64,000 nt of DNA, from positions 1 to 64,000 of the forward strand of contig CAJUMF010000006.1 in NCBI GenBank assembly GCA_910586965.1, written 5' to 3'. The notes beneath the pieces were generated by a model. That model saw only the letters and a list, made by a program, of their open reading frames with translations. It did no database searches and was not told where the DNA came from. Of the stretch, positions 48,862 through 58,346 are shown in pieces (positions within the stretch are counted from its first letter, which is position 1; each line of letters opens with the position of its first letter). The stretch comes from an uncultured Dorea sp. GTDB taxonomy: Bacteria > Bacillota > Clostridia > Lachnospirales > Lachnospiraceae. A program made the translations under genes and the position numbers.

Positions 48862-49932
48862 ATGTTTGACAGGTTAGAAGATTTACTTATTCGCTTGGAG
48901 GAGGTGCTCAGTGAGCTTTCTGAGCCGGATGTGGCCAGTGACCAGAATAGATTCCGTAAGCTGATGAAGGAGCAGAATGAGCTGACTCCCATCGTGGAGG
49001 CATATAAAGAATATAAAGGATGTAAGCAGGCCATCGAGGACAGTTTACAGATGCTTGAGGAGGAGAGCGACGAGGAGATGCGCGAGCTCGCCAAGGAGGA
49101 GCTTAATGATGCCAAGGCAAGGGTAGAAGAGTTAGAGCATGACCTTAAGGTGCTTTTGCTTCCCAAGGACCCCAATGATGATAAGAATGTTATGGTTGAG
49201 ATCCGTGCAGGAGCCGGCGGCGATGAGGCGGCTTTGTTTGCTGCGGAGATTTATCGTATGTACATTCACTATGCAGAGAGCCGGCGCTGGAAGGTGGAGC
49301 TTGTGGAGTGTGAGGAGATCGGCATCGGCGGGATGAAGAATGTAACCTTTATGATCAACGGAAACGGCGCTTACTCCGTGATGAAATATGAGTCCGGCGT
49401 GCACCGTGTACAGCGGGTGCCGGAGACAGAGTCCGGAGGGCGTATCCATACGTCTACCATCACGGTAGCAGTTATGCCGGAGGCTGAGGAGGTGGATGTA
49501 CAGATTGACGAGAAGGATATCCGTATTGACGTCATGCGCGCATCGGGAAACGGCGGGCAGTGTGTCAATACGACAGATTCCGCAGTGCGTCTGACCCACT
49601 ATCCCACAGGGATCGTTATCTACAGCCAGACGGAAAAATCGCAGCTCCAGAATAAGGATAAGGCATTTGCCCTGCTGCGTGCAAAGCTTTATGACATGGA
49701 GTGCCAGAAGCGGCATGACGCGGAAGCAGAGGCGAGAAAGAGCCAGATCGGGACCGGAGACCGTTCGGAGAAGATCCGTACTTACAATTTTCCCCAGGGG
49801 CGTGTGACAGATCATCGGATCGGACTTACGTTATATAAGCTTGATAAGATCATGAACGGAGATATACAGGAGATCATTGATGCCTGCATTGCGGCTGACC
49901 AGGCGGCGAAGCTGGCGAATATGAACGATTAG
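48862..49932 (+). CDS. prfA: peptide chain release factor 1
   Basis: RF1 ends translation at UAA and UAG. The protein has 356 residues from the ATG at 48862, which has TAGGAGG upstream; an in-frame TTG at 48841 would precede that site. The stop-codon-reading motif, PAT in E. coli, is PET here (RVPETESGGRIHTS). The catalytic GGQ is in ASGNGGQCVN, the site of PrmC methylation. PrmC lies just upstream. Confidence 0.97.
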   Translation: MFDRLEDLLIRLEEVLSELSEPDVASDQNRFRKLMKEQNELTPIVEAYKEYKGCKQAIEDSLQMLEEESDEEMRELAKEELNDAKARVEELEHDLKVLLLPKDPNDDKNVMVEIRAGAGGDEAALFAAEIYRMYIHYAESRRWKVELVECEEIGIGGMKNVTFMINGNGAYSVMKYESGVHRVQRVPETESGGRIHTSTITVAVMPEAEEVDVQIDEKDIRIDVMRASGNGGQCVNTTDSAVRLTHYPTGIVIYSQTEKSQLQNKDKAFALLRAKLYDMECQKRHDAEAEARKSQIGTGDRSEKIRTYNFPQGRVTDHRIGLTLYKLDKIMNGDIQEIIDACIAADQAAKLANMND

Positions 49933-49933
49933 C

Positions 49934-51664
49934 ATGAAAGAGAAACTAAAAAAATTATTTGCATACTACCATCCTTACCGGCGTCTGTTTTACAGTGATC
50001 TGTTTTTTGCCATACTTGGAGCGGCGGTGACACTTATTATTCCGCTGATCATCCGGTACATTACTAATGAGGTGGTTTATTTCGGGCCTGAGGAAGCGAA
50101 GCGAGCGGTATTTAATCTGGGGCTGGTGCTTCTGGGGCTGATATTGCTGGAGATATTCTGTAATTTTTACATCGCATACTATGGACATATCATGGGAGCG
50201 AAGATGGAAGCAGATATGCGCAGAGACATCTTCGGGCATTACCAGAAGCTTACTTTTGCCTTTTATGATAACCAGAAGGTGGGACATCTTCTTTCCCGGA
50301 TTACCAGCGACCTGTTTGATATCAGCGAACTTTTACACCATGGGCCGGAGGACTTGGTCATTTCTGTCATCAAGATCATTGGTTCCTTTGCGATTCTTTT
50401 GACGGTGAATGTAAAATTGGCGCTGATCATGTTTGCCTTTATTCCGGTCATGGTAATATTTGCCTTCTACTATAACGGGAAGATGAAGACCGCATTTGTA
50501 CATAATCGGGAGAAGATTGCGGATATCAACAGCCAGATTGAAGACAGCCTGGCGGGAATCCGTGTGGTAAAATCGTTTGCCAATGAAAATGAAGAGATGA
50601 AAAAGTTCAAAGCGGGGAATGATAATTTTGTAAGTGCAAAAAAGGTCAGCTACAAATATATGGGAATCTATCATTCCGGTCTTGGTGCCATGACGACGCT
50701 GGTGACGGTGGCAGTGATCACCTCCGGCGTGGGGATGATGCTCTCCGGCGGTGTGGCACTCACAGATCTGATCACATTTCTTCTATATATTAATAATTTC
50801 ACGGACCCGGTGAAGAAGCTGGTGTCTTTTACCGAGCAGTTTCAGAACGGGTATTCCGGTTTCGAACGTTTTCTGGAGATACTTTCCATTGCGCCGGATA
50901 TTGCAGATAAGCCGGGTGCAGTTGATTTGGAGAAAGTGAAAGGGAATATCGAATTTCAGGATGTGTCCTTCCATTATGAGGACACATCTGAGCAGGTGTT
51001 AAGCTCTATCAACCTCAAGGTCAAGGCAGGAGAATATATCGCCCTTGTAGGGCCGTCGGGTGTAGGTAAGACGACTCTTTGCAGTCTGATTCCCAGGTTT
51101 TACGAAGTGTCGGCGGGAAAGGTCTGCATAGACGGCACGGATATCCGGGATATCCGTCTTGAGAGTTTAAGGAACCATATCGGTATCGTCCAGCAGGATG
51201 TATATCTGTTCGCAGGGACCATTATGGATAATATCCGTTACGGGAAACCGGAAGCTGACGATGAGGAAGTTGTACGTGCAGCGAAGCGTGCCAATGCCCA
51301 TGAATTTATTATGAGTTTTCCGGACGGGTATGATACAGACATCGGCCAGCGGGGGGTGAAGCTCTCCGGCGGACAAAAGCAGAGACTTTCTATTGCGAGG
51401 GTATTTTTAAAGAACCCGCCGATTCTCATCTTTGACGAGGCTACGTCGGCTCTTGACAATGAGAGTGAGCAGGTAGTGCAGAAGTCCTTGGAGAGCCTGG
51501 CAAAAGACCGGACAACCTTTGTGATCGCCCATCGGCTTACGACCATCCGAAACGCCGGGAAGATCCTTGTGCTGACGGAAGAGGGAATCGCGGAGCAGGG
51601 GACCCATAAGGAACTTTTAGAGAAGAAGGGGATTTATGAGTCTTTGTATCATATGCACTTTTAG
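49934..51664 (+). CDS. ABC transporter, fused permease and ATPase
   Basis: A 576-residue exporter half with six membrane helices (about residues 15-320) and an ATPase domain: Walker A GPSGVGKTT (about 371), signature LSGGQKQR, Walker B ILIFDEATSALD, and the switch IAHRL. It resembles MsbA/LmrA-type homodimers. It begins one base after the prfA stop with no clear own promoter, so it may be read with prfA. Substrate unknown. Confidence 0.93.
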   Translation: MKEKLKKLFAYYHPYRRLFYSDLFFAILGAAVTLIIPLIIRYITNEVVYFGPEEAKRAVFNLGLVLLGLILLEIFCNFYIAYYGHIMGAKMEADMRRDIFGHYQKLTFAFYDNQKVGHLLSRITSDLFDISELLHHGPEDLVISVIKIIGSFAILLTVNVKLALIMFAFIPVMVIFAFYYNGKMKTAFVHNREKIADINSQIEDSLAGIRVVKSFANENEEMKKFKAGNDNFVSAKKVSYKYMGIYHSGLGAMTTLVTVAVITSGVGMMLSGGVALTDLITFLLYINNFTDPVKKLVSFTEQFQNGYSGFERFLEILSIAPDIADKPGAVDLEKVKGNIEFQDVSFHYEDTSEQVLSSINLKVKAGEYIALVGPSGVGKTTLCSLIPRFYEVSAGKVCIDGTDIRDIRLESLRNHIGIVQQDVYLFAGTIMDNIRYGKPEADDEEVVRAAKRANAHEFIMSFPDGYDTDIGQRGVKLSGGQKQRLSIARVFLKNPPILIFDEATSALDNESEQVVQKSLESLAKDRTTFVIAHRLTTIRNAGKILVLTEEGIAEQGTHKELLEKKGIYESLYHMHF

Positions 51665-51703
51665 TCAGAAAAAGCAAATAAAAACAGGATAGAAGGATGA
51701 TTT

Positions 51704-52615
51704 ATGGAAGAAATACAATTTAAGAGGGCAGAACTGGAAGATAAAGAGATCATATCGCGGTATTTAAAGCATCACACAAGCAGGAGCTGTGAGCGTACTT
51801 TTGTGAATGTTTTCCTGTGGTCCAGGCAGTATCCGGTGAAATGGGCGGTGATTGAGGGGGCGCTTGTCTTTAAGAGCGAGGACGACGAGCATGTGTCCTT
51901 TGCATTTCCGGCAGGGGATGACGACAGCGTAAAAAAGGCTATGGAGTTCATGAAAAATTACAGTGAACAGCGTGGCTTTCCGTTTACGATGTACAATATC
52001 ACACCGGATAATTTTGCAAAATTGGAGGAGTGGTATCCAGGCAGGTTCCAGGTGGAGTACGACAGGGACTACGCAGATTACGTGTATGAGACGGAGAAGC
52101 TTGCCACGCTGTCAGGGAAAAAACTTCATGGGAAACGCAACCACATCAATAAGTTCAAAGCGATGTACGACGGCCGCTGGAGCTACGAGGCCATGTCTGA
52201 GACTAATTTAGAGGAGTGTTTTCAGATGGCGCTTAAGTGGCGCAATGAGAATGGCTGTGAGGAGGACGAGGAGAAAAATGCCGAGATGTGTGTGACGCTC
52301 AATGCACTGCGGCTTTTTAAGGAGCTTGAACTTGTGGGCGGGGTTCTTAAGATAGACGGGGAGGTTGCAGCCTTCACTCTCGGGGAGCCGGTCTGTTCGG
52401 ATACCTTTGTGGTCCATATCGAGAAGGCTTACGCTGAAGTACAGGGTGCATATCCCATGATCAACCAGCAGTTTGTAGAGGATGCGTGCATGGATTACAG
52501 GTATGTCAACCGGGAGGAGGACACGGGAGCCGAAGGCTTAAGAAAAGCAAAGCTTTCCTACCGCCCGGCGTTTTTGGTAGAAAAGGGCAATGTGAAGGAA
52601 ATAAGCGAAGGATAA
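51704..52615 (+). CDS. DUF2156 protein, phosphatidylglycerol lysyltransferase-like
   Basis: A 303-residue soluble protein built of two GNAT-like halves, as in the C-terminal domain of MprF. Marks are LSGKKLHGKRNHINKF, CFQMALKWRNENGCEEDEE and REEDTGAEGLRKAKLSYRP. Without the membrane flippase part it may aminoacylate a lipid or peptide, or be a Fem-like transferase. The substrate is not known. AGAAGGA precedes the ATG. Confidence 0.85.
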   Translation: MEEIQFKRAELEDKEIISRYLKHHTSRSCERTFVNVFLWSRQYPVKWAVIEGALVFKSEDDEHVSFAFPAGDDDSVKKAMEFMKNYSEQRGFPFTMYNITPDNFAKLEEWYPGRFQVEYDRDYADYVYETEKLATLSGKKLHGKRNHINKFKAMYDGRWSYEAMSETNLEECFQMALKWRNENGCEEDEEKNAEMCVTLNALRLFKELELVGGVLKIDGEVAAFTLGEPVCSDTFVVHIEKAYAEVQGAYPMINQQFVEDACMDYRYVNREEDTGAEGLRKAKLSYRPAFLVEKGNVKEISEG

Positions 52616-52635
52616 ATGTAAAGGAGAATGAAAAG

Positions 52636-53823
52636 ATGATTGCAGAGAAGATGAAAAATATGGTGGCGAACAGTTCGGCAATCCGCGCCATGTTTGAGGA
52701 AGGGAACCGTCTGGCAAAGATATACGGCGCAGAGAATGTGTATGATTTCAGCCTGGGAAATCCCAATGTACCGGCTCCGGAAGCAGTGAAAAGAGCGATT
52801 TTTGAGCTGCTTGAAGAGGAAGATGCGGTGGTGCTCCATGGTTATACCAACAGCAACTGCGGCTATGCAGATGTGCGGAAAGTTGTTGCAGATTCCTTAA
52901 ATGAACGGTTCGGCACAAAGTTTGAGGGAAAGAATATCGTCATGACAGTGGGTGCCGCAGGGGGTCTCAATGTGATCTTAAAGTCGCTGATCAATCCGGG
53001 AGATGAGGTGATTGCTTTTGCACCGTATTTCGGCGAGTATCGTTCTTATACAAATAATTATGACGGTGTATTGGTGGAGATTTCTCCGAATACAGTGGAT
53101 TTTCAGCCAAAGCTTGATGAATTTGAGCAGAAGATCACGCCGAAGACAAAGGCTGTTATCGTGAATACGCCGAATAACCCGACGGGGGTCGTGTATTCTG
53201 AGGAGACGATAAAGAAGCTGGCAGCTATCATGGAGGAGAAGCAGAAAGAGTTTGGCACGGATATCTTCCTGATTTCCGACGAACCGTACCGTGAGCTTGT
53301 GTATGACGGCGCCGAGGTTCCGTATCTGACGAAATATTATGCCAACACGATTGTAGGATATTCTTTCAGCAAGTCCCTGTCCCTGCCAGGTGAACGTATC
53401 GGCTACCTAGTGATTCCGGATGAGGTGACGGACAGTGAGGAGGTACTTGCAGCGGCGAATGTTGCCACACGGATCTTGGGGTTTGTGAATGCGCCCACAC
53501 TCCAGCAGAAAGTCGTGGCCAGATGTCTGAATGAAAAGACAGACATTTCTTACTACGACCGCAACCGCGAGACGTTGTATCAGGGACTGAAAAGCTGCGG
53601 ATTTTCCTGCATCAAGCCGGAGGGAGCTTTCTATCTTTTTGTGAAATCTCCGGTGGCTGATGAGAAGGAATTCTGCGCGGCGGCGAAAAAGTATAACCTG
53701 CTTATCGTTCCGGGAAGCTCTTTTGCGTGCCCGGGGTATGTGCGGCTGGCTTACTGTGTTTCCTATGAGACAATTGTGAATTCTCTTCCCAAATTCCGGG
53801 AACTGGCAAAGGAGTATTTTTAG
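52636..53823 (+). CDS. PLP-dependent aminotransferase, class I/II
   Basis: A 395-residue fold-type I aminotransferase. The cofactor lysine is in SFSKSLSLPGERIGY. NTPNNPTGVVY and FSLGNPNVPAP are further class marks. The start at 52636 has AAGGAG upstream. It precedes hisC without a gap, so an amino-acid transaminase (aspartate-like) role is probable, but the substrate cannot be told. Confidence 0.92.
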   Translation: MIAEKMKNMVANSSAIRAMFEEGNRLAKIYGAENVYDFSLGNPNVPAPEAVKRAIFELLEEEDAVVLHGYTNSNCGYADVRKVVADSLNERFGTKFEGKNIVMTVGAAGGLNVILKSLINPGDEVIAFAPYFGEYRSYTNNYDGVLVEISPNTVDFQPKLDEFEQKITPKTKAVIVNTPNNPTGVVYSEETIKKLAAIMEEKQKEFGTDIFLISDEPYRELVYDGAEVPYLTKYYANTIVGYSFSKSLSLPGERIGYLVIPDEVTDSEEVLAAANVATRILGFVNAPTLQQKVVARCLNEKTDISYYDRNRETLYQGLKSCGFSCIKPEGAFYLFVKSPVADEKEFCAAAKKYNLLIVPGSSFACPGYVRLAYCVSYETIVNSLPKFRELAKEYF

Positions 53824-54876
53824 ATGAAAGCATTTGAAAAAAATATCCGTAAGGTAGAGCCTTATGTTCCGGGCGAGCAGCCCCAGCAGACGGTGATAAA
53901 GTTAAATACCAACGAGAATCCGTATCCGCCTGCGCCGGGAGTTGCACGTGCGCTGAAAGCGATGGATCCGAACCGACTCAGACTTTATCCGGATCCGACG
54001 GCAGGAGAGCTTGTGAAGACGCTTGCAGACTATTACGGAGTCAGTGAGGATCAGGTATTTGTGGGAGTTGGCTCTGACGATGTTTTGGCTATGTGTTTCC
54101 TTACATTTTTTTGTTCGGAAAAACCTATACTTTTCCCGGATATTACTTATTCTTTCTATAAAGTATGGGCCAATCTTTATCGGATTCCTTACGAGTGCTG
54201 TCCGGTGGATGAACATTTCCGTATCGTAAAAGAAGATTATTTCCGGGAGAACGGAGGGATCATCTTCCCGAATCCTAATGCGCCTACGGGACTTTATCTT
54301 GAGCTCTCCGAGGTGGAGGAGATCATTGCCCGCAACCAGGACGTGATCGTGATCATCGACGAGGCATATATTGATTTTGCCGGGAGGTCTGCACTGGATC
54401 TTATCGAAAAGTATGAGAACCTGATCGTTGTCCAGACGTTTTCTAAAGCACGGTCCATGGCGGGGATGCGGATTGGATATGCCATCAGCAATCCTTTGCT
54501 GATCAGGTATCTTAATGATGCGAAATATTCGTTCAACTCTTATACTATGAGCCAGGCGGCGATTGCCTGCGGGGTGGAAGCGGTGAAGGATAAGGAATAT
54601 TTTGAGGAAGGAATCCGTAAGATTATCAAGACGAGGGAGCGTGCGAAAAAGGAGCTTGAGCAGCTTGGCTTTGTCTGCCTTGACTCCCAGGCAAACTTTA
54701 TCTTTGTGACCCATCCGGAGTACGATATGAAAGTGCTCTATGAGACACTGAAAAGTAAAGCCGGGATCTATGTACGCTATTGGGGCAGTGAGCGGATTGA
54801 ACAATATATCCGGATTACCGTCGGCACGGAAGAGGAGATGGATGCTTTGCTTGGATTTTTAGAAGGATATAAATAA
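53824..54876 (+). CDS. hisC: histidinol-phosphate aminotransferase
   Basis: A 350-residue class II aminotransferase of the HisC type. Seen are the start NIRKVEPYVPGEQP, LNTNENPYPP, GSDDVLAMCF, NPNAPTG and the lysine in TFSKARSMAGMRIGYA. It acts in histidine synthesis and may also handle aromatic amino acids. No other his genes are near, and it directly follows the aminotransferase gene with no intergenic base, so specificity is a family-based call. Confidence 0.88.
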   Translation: MKAFEKNIRKVEPYVPGEQPQQTVIKLNTNENPYPPAPGVARALKAMDPNRLRLYPDPTAGELVKTLADYYGVSEDQVFVGVGSDDVLAMCFLTFFCSEKPILFPDITYSFYKVWANLYRIPYECCPVDEHFRIVKEDYFRENGGIIFPNPNAPTGLYLELSEVEEIIARNQDVIVIIDEAYIDFAGRSALDLIEKYENLIVVQTFSKARSMAGMRIGYAISNPLLIRYLNDAKYSFNSYTMSQAAIACGVEAVKDKEYFEEGIRKIIKTRERAKKELEQLGFVCLDSQANFIFVTHPEYDMKVLYETLKSKAGIYVRYWGSERIEQYIRITVGTEEEMDALLGFLEGYK

Positions 54877-54893
54877 AATAAAGGGAGAACATT

Positions 54894-55406
54894 ATGACAG
54901 AAACATTGATACAGGGGATTATTGACGCACTGGGAGGCAGTGTGGGGAAAGAAGCGATCGTATTTATCATATCTATGATACCGATCCTGGAACTTCGAGG
55001 AGCGCTTTTGGTTGCAGGTCCTTTGCTTGGTGTACCGGTATCAATAGCGGTGCCGATAAGCATCATCGGGAATATTATCCCGGTGCCGTTTATCCTCCTT
55101 CTTATCACGCCCATCTTCCGGTGGATGAAGGGGACGAAGCTGTTTCGGCCTATGGTGGAGAAGCTGGAGAGTAAAGCCATGAGCAAGAGTGATCAGATAG
55201 AAAAATATGAGTTCTGGGGTCTGGTACTTTTTGTGGGAATCCCGTTGCCAGGGACAGGGGCGTGGACCGGTTCTTTGATCGCGGCTCTGCTTGGGATTAA
55301 GTTCAAGAAGGCATTTCCGGCGGTGATACTTGGAATATTGATGGCTACAGTGATCATGTGTTTTATCTCCTATGTGCTTCTTGGGGGAGTGAACCTGCTG
55401 GGTTGA
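54894..55406 (+). CDS. small multidrug export protein (COG2426)
   Basis: A 170-residue membrane protein with about four hydrophobic segments and the family marks IPILELRGALLVAGPLLG and VGIPLPGTGAWTGSLIA. The family name is historical and the substrate is not known. AAAGGGAG precedes the ATG. It is read with hisC. Confidence 0.85.
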   Translation: MTETLIQGIIDALGGSVGKEAIVFIISMIPILELRGALLVAGPLLGVPVSIAVPISIIGNIIPVPFILLLITPIFRWMKGTKLFRPMVEKLESKAMSKSDQIEKYEFWGLVLFVGIPLPGTGAWTGSLIAALLGIKFKKAFPAVILGILMATVIMCFISYVLLGGVNLLG

Positions 55407-55412
55407 CTTCCA

Positions 55413-55480
55413 GCCGGGGACAGGTTATTGAAAAACCATCCCGGCAGAAACTTTACATGGGTGTCATTTATTGATATAAT
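55413..55480 (+). promoter_or_regulatory. hairpin and promoter before the sugar kinase gene
   Basis: GCCGGG (55413-55418) with an inner GGTT pairs with AACC and CCCGGC (55440-55445). It may end the hisC unit but has no T run. TTTACA (55452-55457) and TATAAT (55475-55480) are 17 bases apart and form the promoter of the next gene. Confidence 0.65.
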
Positions 55481-55513
55481 ATTAACAGATATTAGGAAAA
55501 GGAGAATATTAGC

Positions 55514-56482
55514 ATGGACAAATTATACGACATCACCGCATTGGGTGAACTTTTGATTGATTTTGCGATGAACGGGCAGAGTGAGCAGGGCAATAATCTG
55601 TTTGAAGCGTGTCCCGGAGGAGCACCTTGCAATGTACTTGCGATGTTAAATAAGCTTGGCAGGAAGACGGCATTTATCGGAAAAGTGGGCGCTGACCAGT
55701 TTGGACGTCTCCTTAAGGATACGATTTCCGAGGTGGGCATCCATGCGGAAGGCTTATGTATGGATGAAGAGATTCCCACGACCCTTGCATTTGTACATAC
55801 TTTCCCGGACGGAGACAGGGAGTTTTCCTTTTACCGTAAGCCGGGAGCGGATATGATGCTTGATGAGAAGGATGTAAATGATGATATTATCCGGAATTCA
55901 AAGGTATTTCATTTTGGAACTTTGTCCATGACCGGAGAGCCGGCGAGGACAGCGACAAAGAAGGCTCTTGAGACTGCGAAGGAGGCGGGATGCCTCATTA
56001 CCTTTGACCCGAACCTGCGCCCGCCGCTCTGGAAGACGTTGGATGAAGCGAAGGAGCAGATGGAATATGGCTTCGGGTATTGTGATGTGTTAAAGATTTC
56101 GGACAACGAGATTCAGTTTGTTTCCGGTATGGAAGACTATGACGAGGGTATCCGATATTTGCAGGAGAAATACAATATTCCCCTGATCTTTTTGACGATG
56201 GGGAAAGACGGAAGCCGTGCTTACTATAAAGATCTGCGGGTAGAGCGCGCAGGATTCCCGGTGAAGGCTATCGAGACGACCGGAGCGGGAGATACTTTCT
56301 GCGGCTGTGCGATCCATGGAGTATTAAAGTATGGGCTTTCGGATCTCGACGAGGAAAAGCTGGGGGAGATTCTTAGCTATGCCAATGCGGGTGCTGCCTT
56401 GATCACATTAAAGAAGGGTGCGATCCGCTCCATGCCGGATCCGGAGCAGATCGATGAACTGCTCAGAGAACGAGGAGAATAG
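55514..56482 (+). CDS. PfkB-family carbohydrate kinase, fructokinase-like
   Basis: A 322-residue sugar kinase of the ribokinase/PfkB fold. It has the signatures GGAPCNVLAMLNKLG and, near the C-terminus, ETTGAGDTFCGC with the catalytic aspartate. The pattern fits fructokinases, but ribose or nucleoside substrates are possible. AAAAGGAG precedes the ATG. A DAHP synthase gene follows four bases later. Confidence 0.9.
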   Translation: MDKLYDITALGELLIDFAMNGQSEQGNNLFEACPGGAPCNVLAMLNKLGRKTAFIGKVGADQFGRLLKDTISEVGIHAEGLCMDEEIPTTLAFVHTFPDGDREFSFYRKPGADMMLDEKDVNDDIIRNSKVFHFGTLSMTGEPARTATKKALETAKEAGCLITFDPNLRPPLWKTLDEAKEQMEYGFGYCDVLKISDNEIQFVSGMEDYDEGIRYLQEKYNIPLIFLTMGKDGSRAYYKDLRVERAGFPVKAIETTGAGDTFCGCAIHGVLKYGLSDLDEEKLGEILSYANAGAALITLKKGAIRSMPDPEQIDELLRERGE

Positions 56483-56486
56483 GACG

Positions 56487-57518
56487 ATGGCGATGAGGAT
56501 CAACAAAACACTTCCGTCGCCGAAGGCTCTGAAAGCGGAGTATCCGCTGTCGGAGAAGCTGATAGCTATGAAGGCCAGGCGCGACCGGGAGATTAAGGAT
56601 GTGTTCACAGGGAAGTCGGATAAGTTTCTGGTGATCATAGGCCCCTGCTCTGCGGACAATGAGGAGGCAGTCTGTGAATATGTGAACCGTCTTTCCAGGC
56701 TTAATGAAGCGGTATCGGATCGTCTGATCCTGATACCGAGAATATATACGAATAAACCGAGGACTACCGGGGAGGGCTATAAGGGAATGCTCCATCAGCC
56801 TGACCCGGACAAAGCTCCGGATCTGTATGCAGGAATTCTTGCAATCCGTAAGATGCACATTCGGGCAATGGAGGAGAGCGGTCTGACGGCGGCGGACGAG
56901 ATGCTTTATCCGGAGAACAGAAGTTATTTAGACGATATCTTGTCCTATGAGGCGATTGGTGCGAGGTCAGTCGAGAACCAGCAGCACAGATTGACGGCCA
57001 GCGGGATGGATATTCCCGTAGGTATGAAAAATCCGACGAGCGGTGATCTGGCCGTTATGCTTAATTCTGTAGTTGCAGCACAGATGGGTCATCGTTTTAT
57101 TTACCGTGCTATGGATGTGACTACGGACGGCAATGAGCTTGCCCATGCGATCCTGCGGGGCGGTGTGGATAAATATGGCACATGTATTCCCAATTATCAC
57201 TATGAAGATTGTATAAGGCTTCTTGATCTGTATGAGAAGAAAGAGCTCAAAAATCCGGCAGTCATCATAGATGCGAATCATTCTAATTCCAACAAAGCAT
57301 TTAAGGAACAGATTCGGATCATAAGTGAGATCTTACACAGCAGAAGGCATTGCTGTGGTGTAAGGACGCTGGTGAAAGGTGTTATGGTAGAAAGCTATCT
57401 GAAGGAGGGAAGACAGGATATAAATGATAATATGGAATATGGGAAATCGATCACGGATCCATGTCTAGGATGGGAAGATACTGAAGAGCTGATCAAAAAA
57501 ATTGCGGAAGAGTGTTAG
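56487..57518 (+). CDS. 3-deoxy-7-phosphoheptulonate synthase (DAHP synthase)
   Basis: This enzyme condenses phosphoenolpyruvate and erythrose 4-phosphate in the first step of aromatic amino-acid synthesis. The 343-residue class I (AroF/AroG-type) protein carries IGPCSADNEEAV, IPRIYTNKPRTTGEGYKG, GARSVENQQHR and IDANHSNSNK. The ATG at 56487 has GAGGAG nine bases upstream and lies 4 bases after the kinase stop. The 343 residues leave no room for an added regulatory domain. Confidence 0.93.
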   Translation: MAMRINKTLPSPKALKAEYPLSEKLIAMKARRDREIKDVFTGKSDKFLVIIGPCSADNEEAVCEYVNRLSRLNEAVSDRLILIPRIYTNKPRTTGEGYKGMLHQPDPDKAPDLYAGILAIRKMHIRAMEESGLTAADEMLYPENRSYLDDILSYEAIGARSVENQQHRLTASGMDIPVGMKNPTSGDLAVMLNSVVAAQMGHRFIYRAMDVTTDGNELAHAILRGGVDKYGTCIPNYHYEDCIRLLDLYEKKELKNPAVIIDANHSNSNKAFKEQIRIISEILHSRRHCCGVRTLVKGVMVESYLKEGRQDINDNMEYGKSITDPCLGWEDTEELIKKIAEEC

Positions 57519-57534
57519 TATATGAATCATAAAC

Positions 57535-57879
57535 TTAACTCTCTTCCGCTTCACCAAGTTCGAGCAGATGTACATATTCTATGATCCGCTTTTTAGATGT
57601 AGGTGTAAGCCGGCGGTATTTTGAGATTAACCTTTTTTCTTCTTCGGAATAGATGTAACATTGAGAACTGTCGATGCTTATTGTTTCATCATCCAGAAGA
57701 TAATCAATGGTAACGCGGAAAAGATTTGCAAGGGTCGTCAGCTTTTCATGGGAGGGCTGGCGATTCTTTGTTTCATAACCGGCAACTGTGGAACGGGCAA
57801 CATTGAGATGGTCTGCAACATCCTGTTGAGTCATTTTGTTTTCAGTGCGAAGTGATTTGAGTTTATTAGCAAAAGACAT
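57535..57879 (-). CDS. XRE-family helix-turn-helix regulator
   Basis: A 114-residue DNA-binding protein. The Cro/CI-type helix-turn-helix covers residues 5-60 (NKMTQQDVADHLNVARSTVAGYETKNRQPS). A short C-terminal part with ISKYRRLTPTSKKRIIEY follows, as in SlrR/SinR-like regulators. A GGAGC site lies upstream. The inverted repeat at 57934-57979 between this gene and the divergent small gene is the probable operator. Confidence 0.9.
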   Translation of the reverse strand: MSFANKLKSLRTENKMTQQDVADHLNVARSTVAGYETKNRQPSHEKLTTLANLFRVTIDYLLDDETISIDSSQCYIYSEEEKRLISKYRRLTPTSKKRIIEYVHLLELGEAEES

Positions 57880-57933
57880 AACAGAAGCTCCTTTCCATAA
57901 TTATAGTTATATTTTAGCAAGTGTTACAATAAA

Positions 57934-57979
57934 GAACATATACTGTGCCGATAATTGACATAATACGAACAGTATGTTC
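57934..57979. promoter_or_regulatory. inverted repeat, probable XRE operator
   Basis: GAACATATACTG (57934-57945) is matched in inverted form by CAGTATGTTC (57970-57979), two bases shorter. It lies in the gap between the minus-strand XRE gene and the plus-strand small gene. A possible minus-strand promoter for the XRE gene (TTGTAA-18-TATAAT) lies at its left side. Confidence 0.55.
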
Positions 57980-58046
57980 CGAAAAGAAACAAAATATAAT
58001 AAAATTGAAAGGAATATAAGACAAAATGAGACAGGAAAGGTTTAAG

Positions 58047-58259
58047 ATGGAAAGAGAAGGACTTGTAAAAGAAGGTCAGGAGGTTGAGATCAGTGAGAGG
58101 AGTGCTGTGACCGGACAATATACATATCTTGTGGAGCCGTCTATCGCAATGTCAGGTATTTATCGCACCGGCGAGCGTATTATGGCGAGAAAAGGTGTGA
58201 TAAAAAAGATTGAGAAGACAGAAAAGGGTTTCTATTTATTGGTAGAGACAGAAGGTTAA
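58047..58259 (+). CDS. small conserved-looking hypothetical protein
   Basis: 70 residues from the ATG at 58047 (AGGAAAGG six bases upstream); an earlier in-frame ATG at 58026 would add seven residues. The protein is compact and beta-rich in appearance (VEISERSAVTGQYTYLVEPS, then EKTEKGFYLLVETEG), with no membrane segment. It is divergent from the XRE gene and shares the operator region. I do not recognise a family. Confidence 0.6.
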   Translation: MEREGLVKEGQEVEISERSAVTGQYTYLVEPSIAMSGIYRTGERIMARKGVIKKIEKTEKGFYLLVETEG

Positions 58260-58278
58260 ATATCCGCTTAGTCACCCG

Positions 58279-58307
58279 TTGACACAGATGTAAAAAGCCA
58301 ATATAAT
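58279..58307 (+). promoter_or_regulatory. perfect-consensus sigma-A promoter
   Basis: TTGACA (58279-58284) and TATAAT (58302-58307) with exactly 17 bases between them, 40 bases before the next gene. This is an exact match to the vegetative consensus. Confidence 0.8.
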
Positions 58308-58346
58308 TTAAGAGAGCAGTAAATATGTGAGGGGACAAAAGAGCCT

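Noticed and set aside
55413..55445. Intrinsic terminator after the small export protein gene
   Set aside because: The stem is good but no T run follows, so it is reported only as a hairpin.
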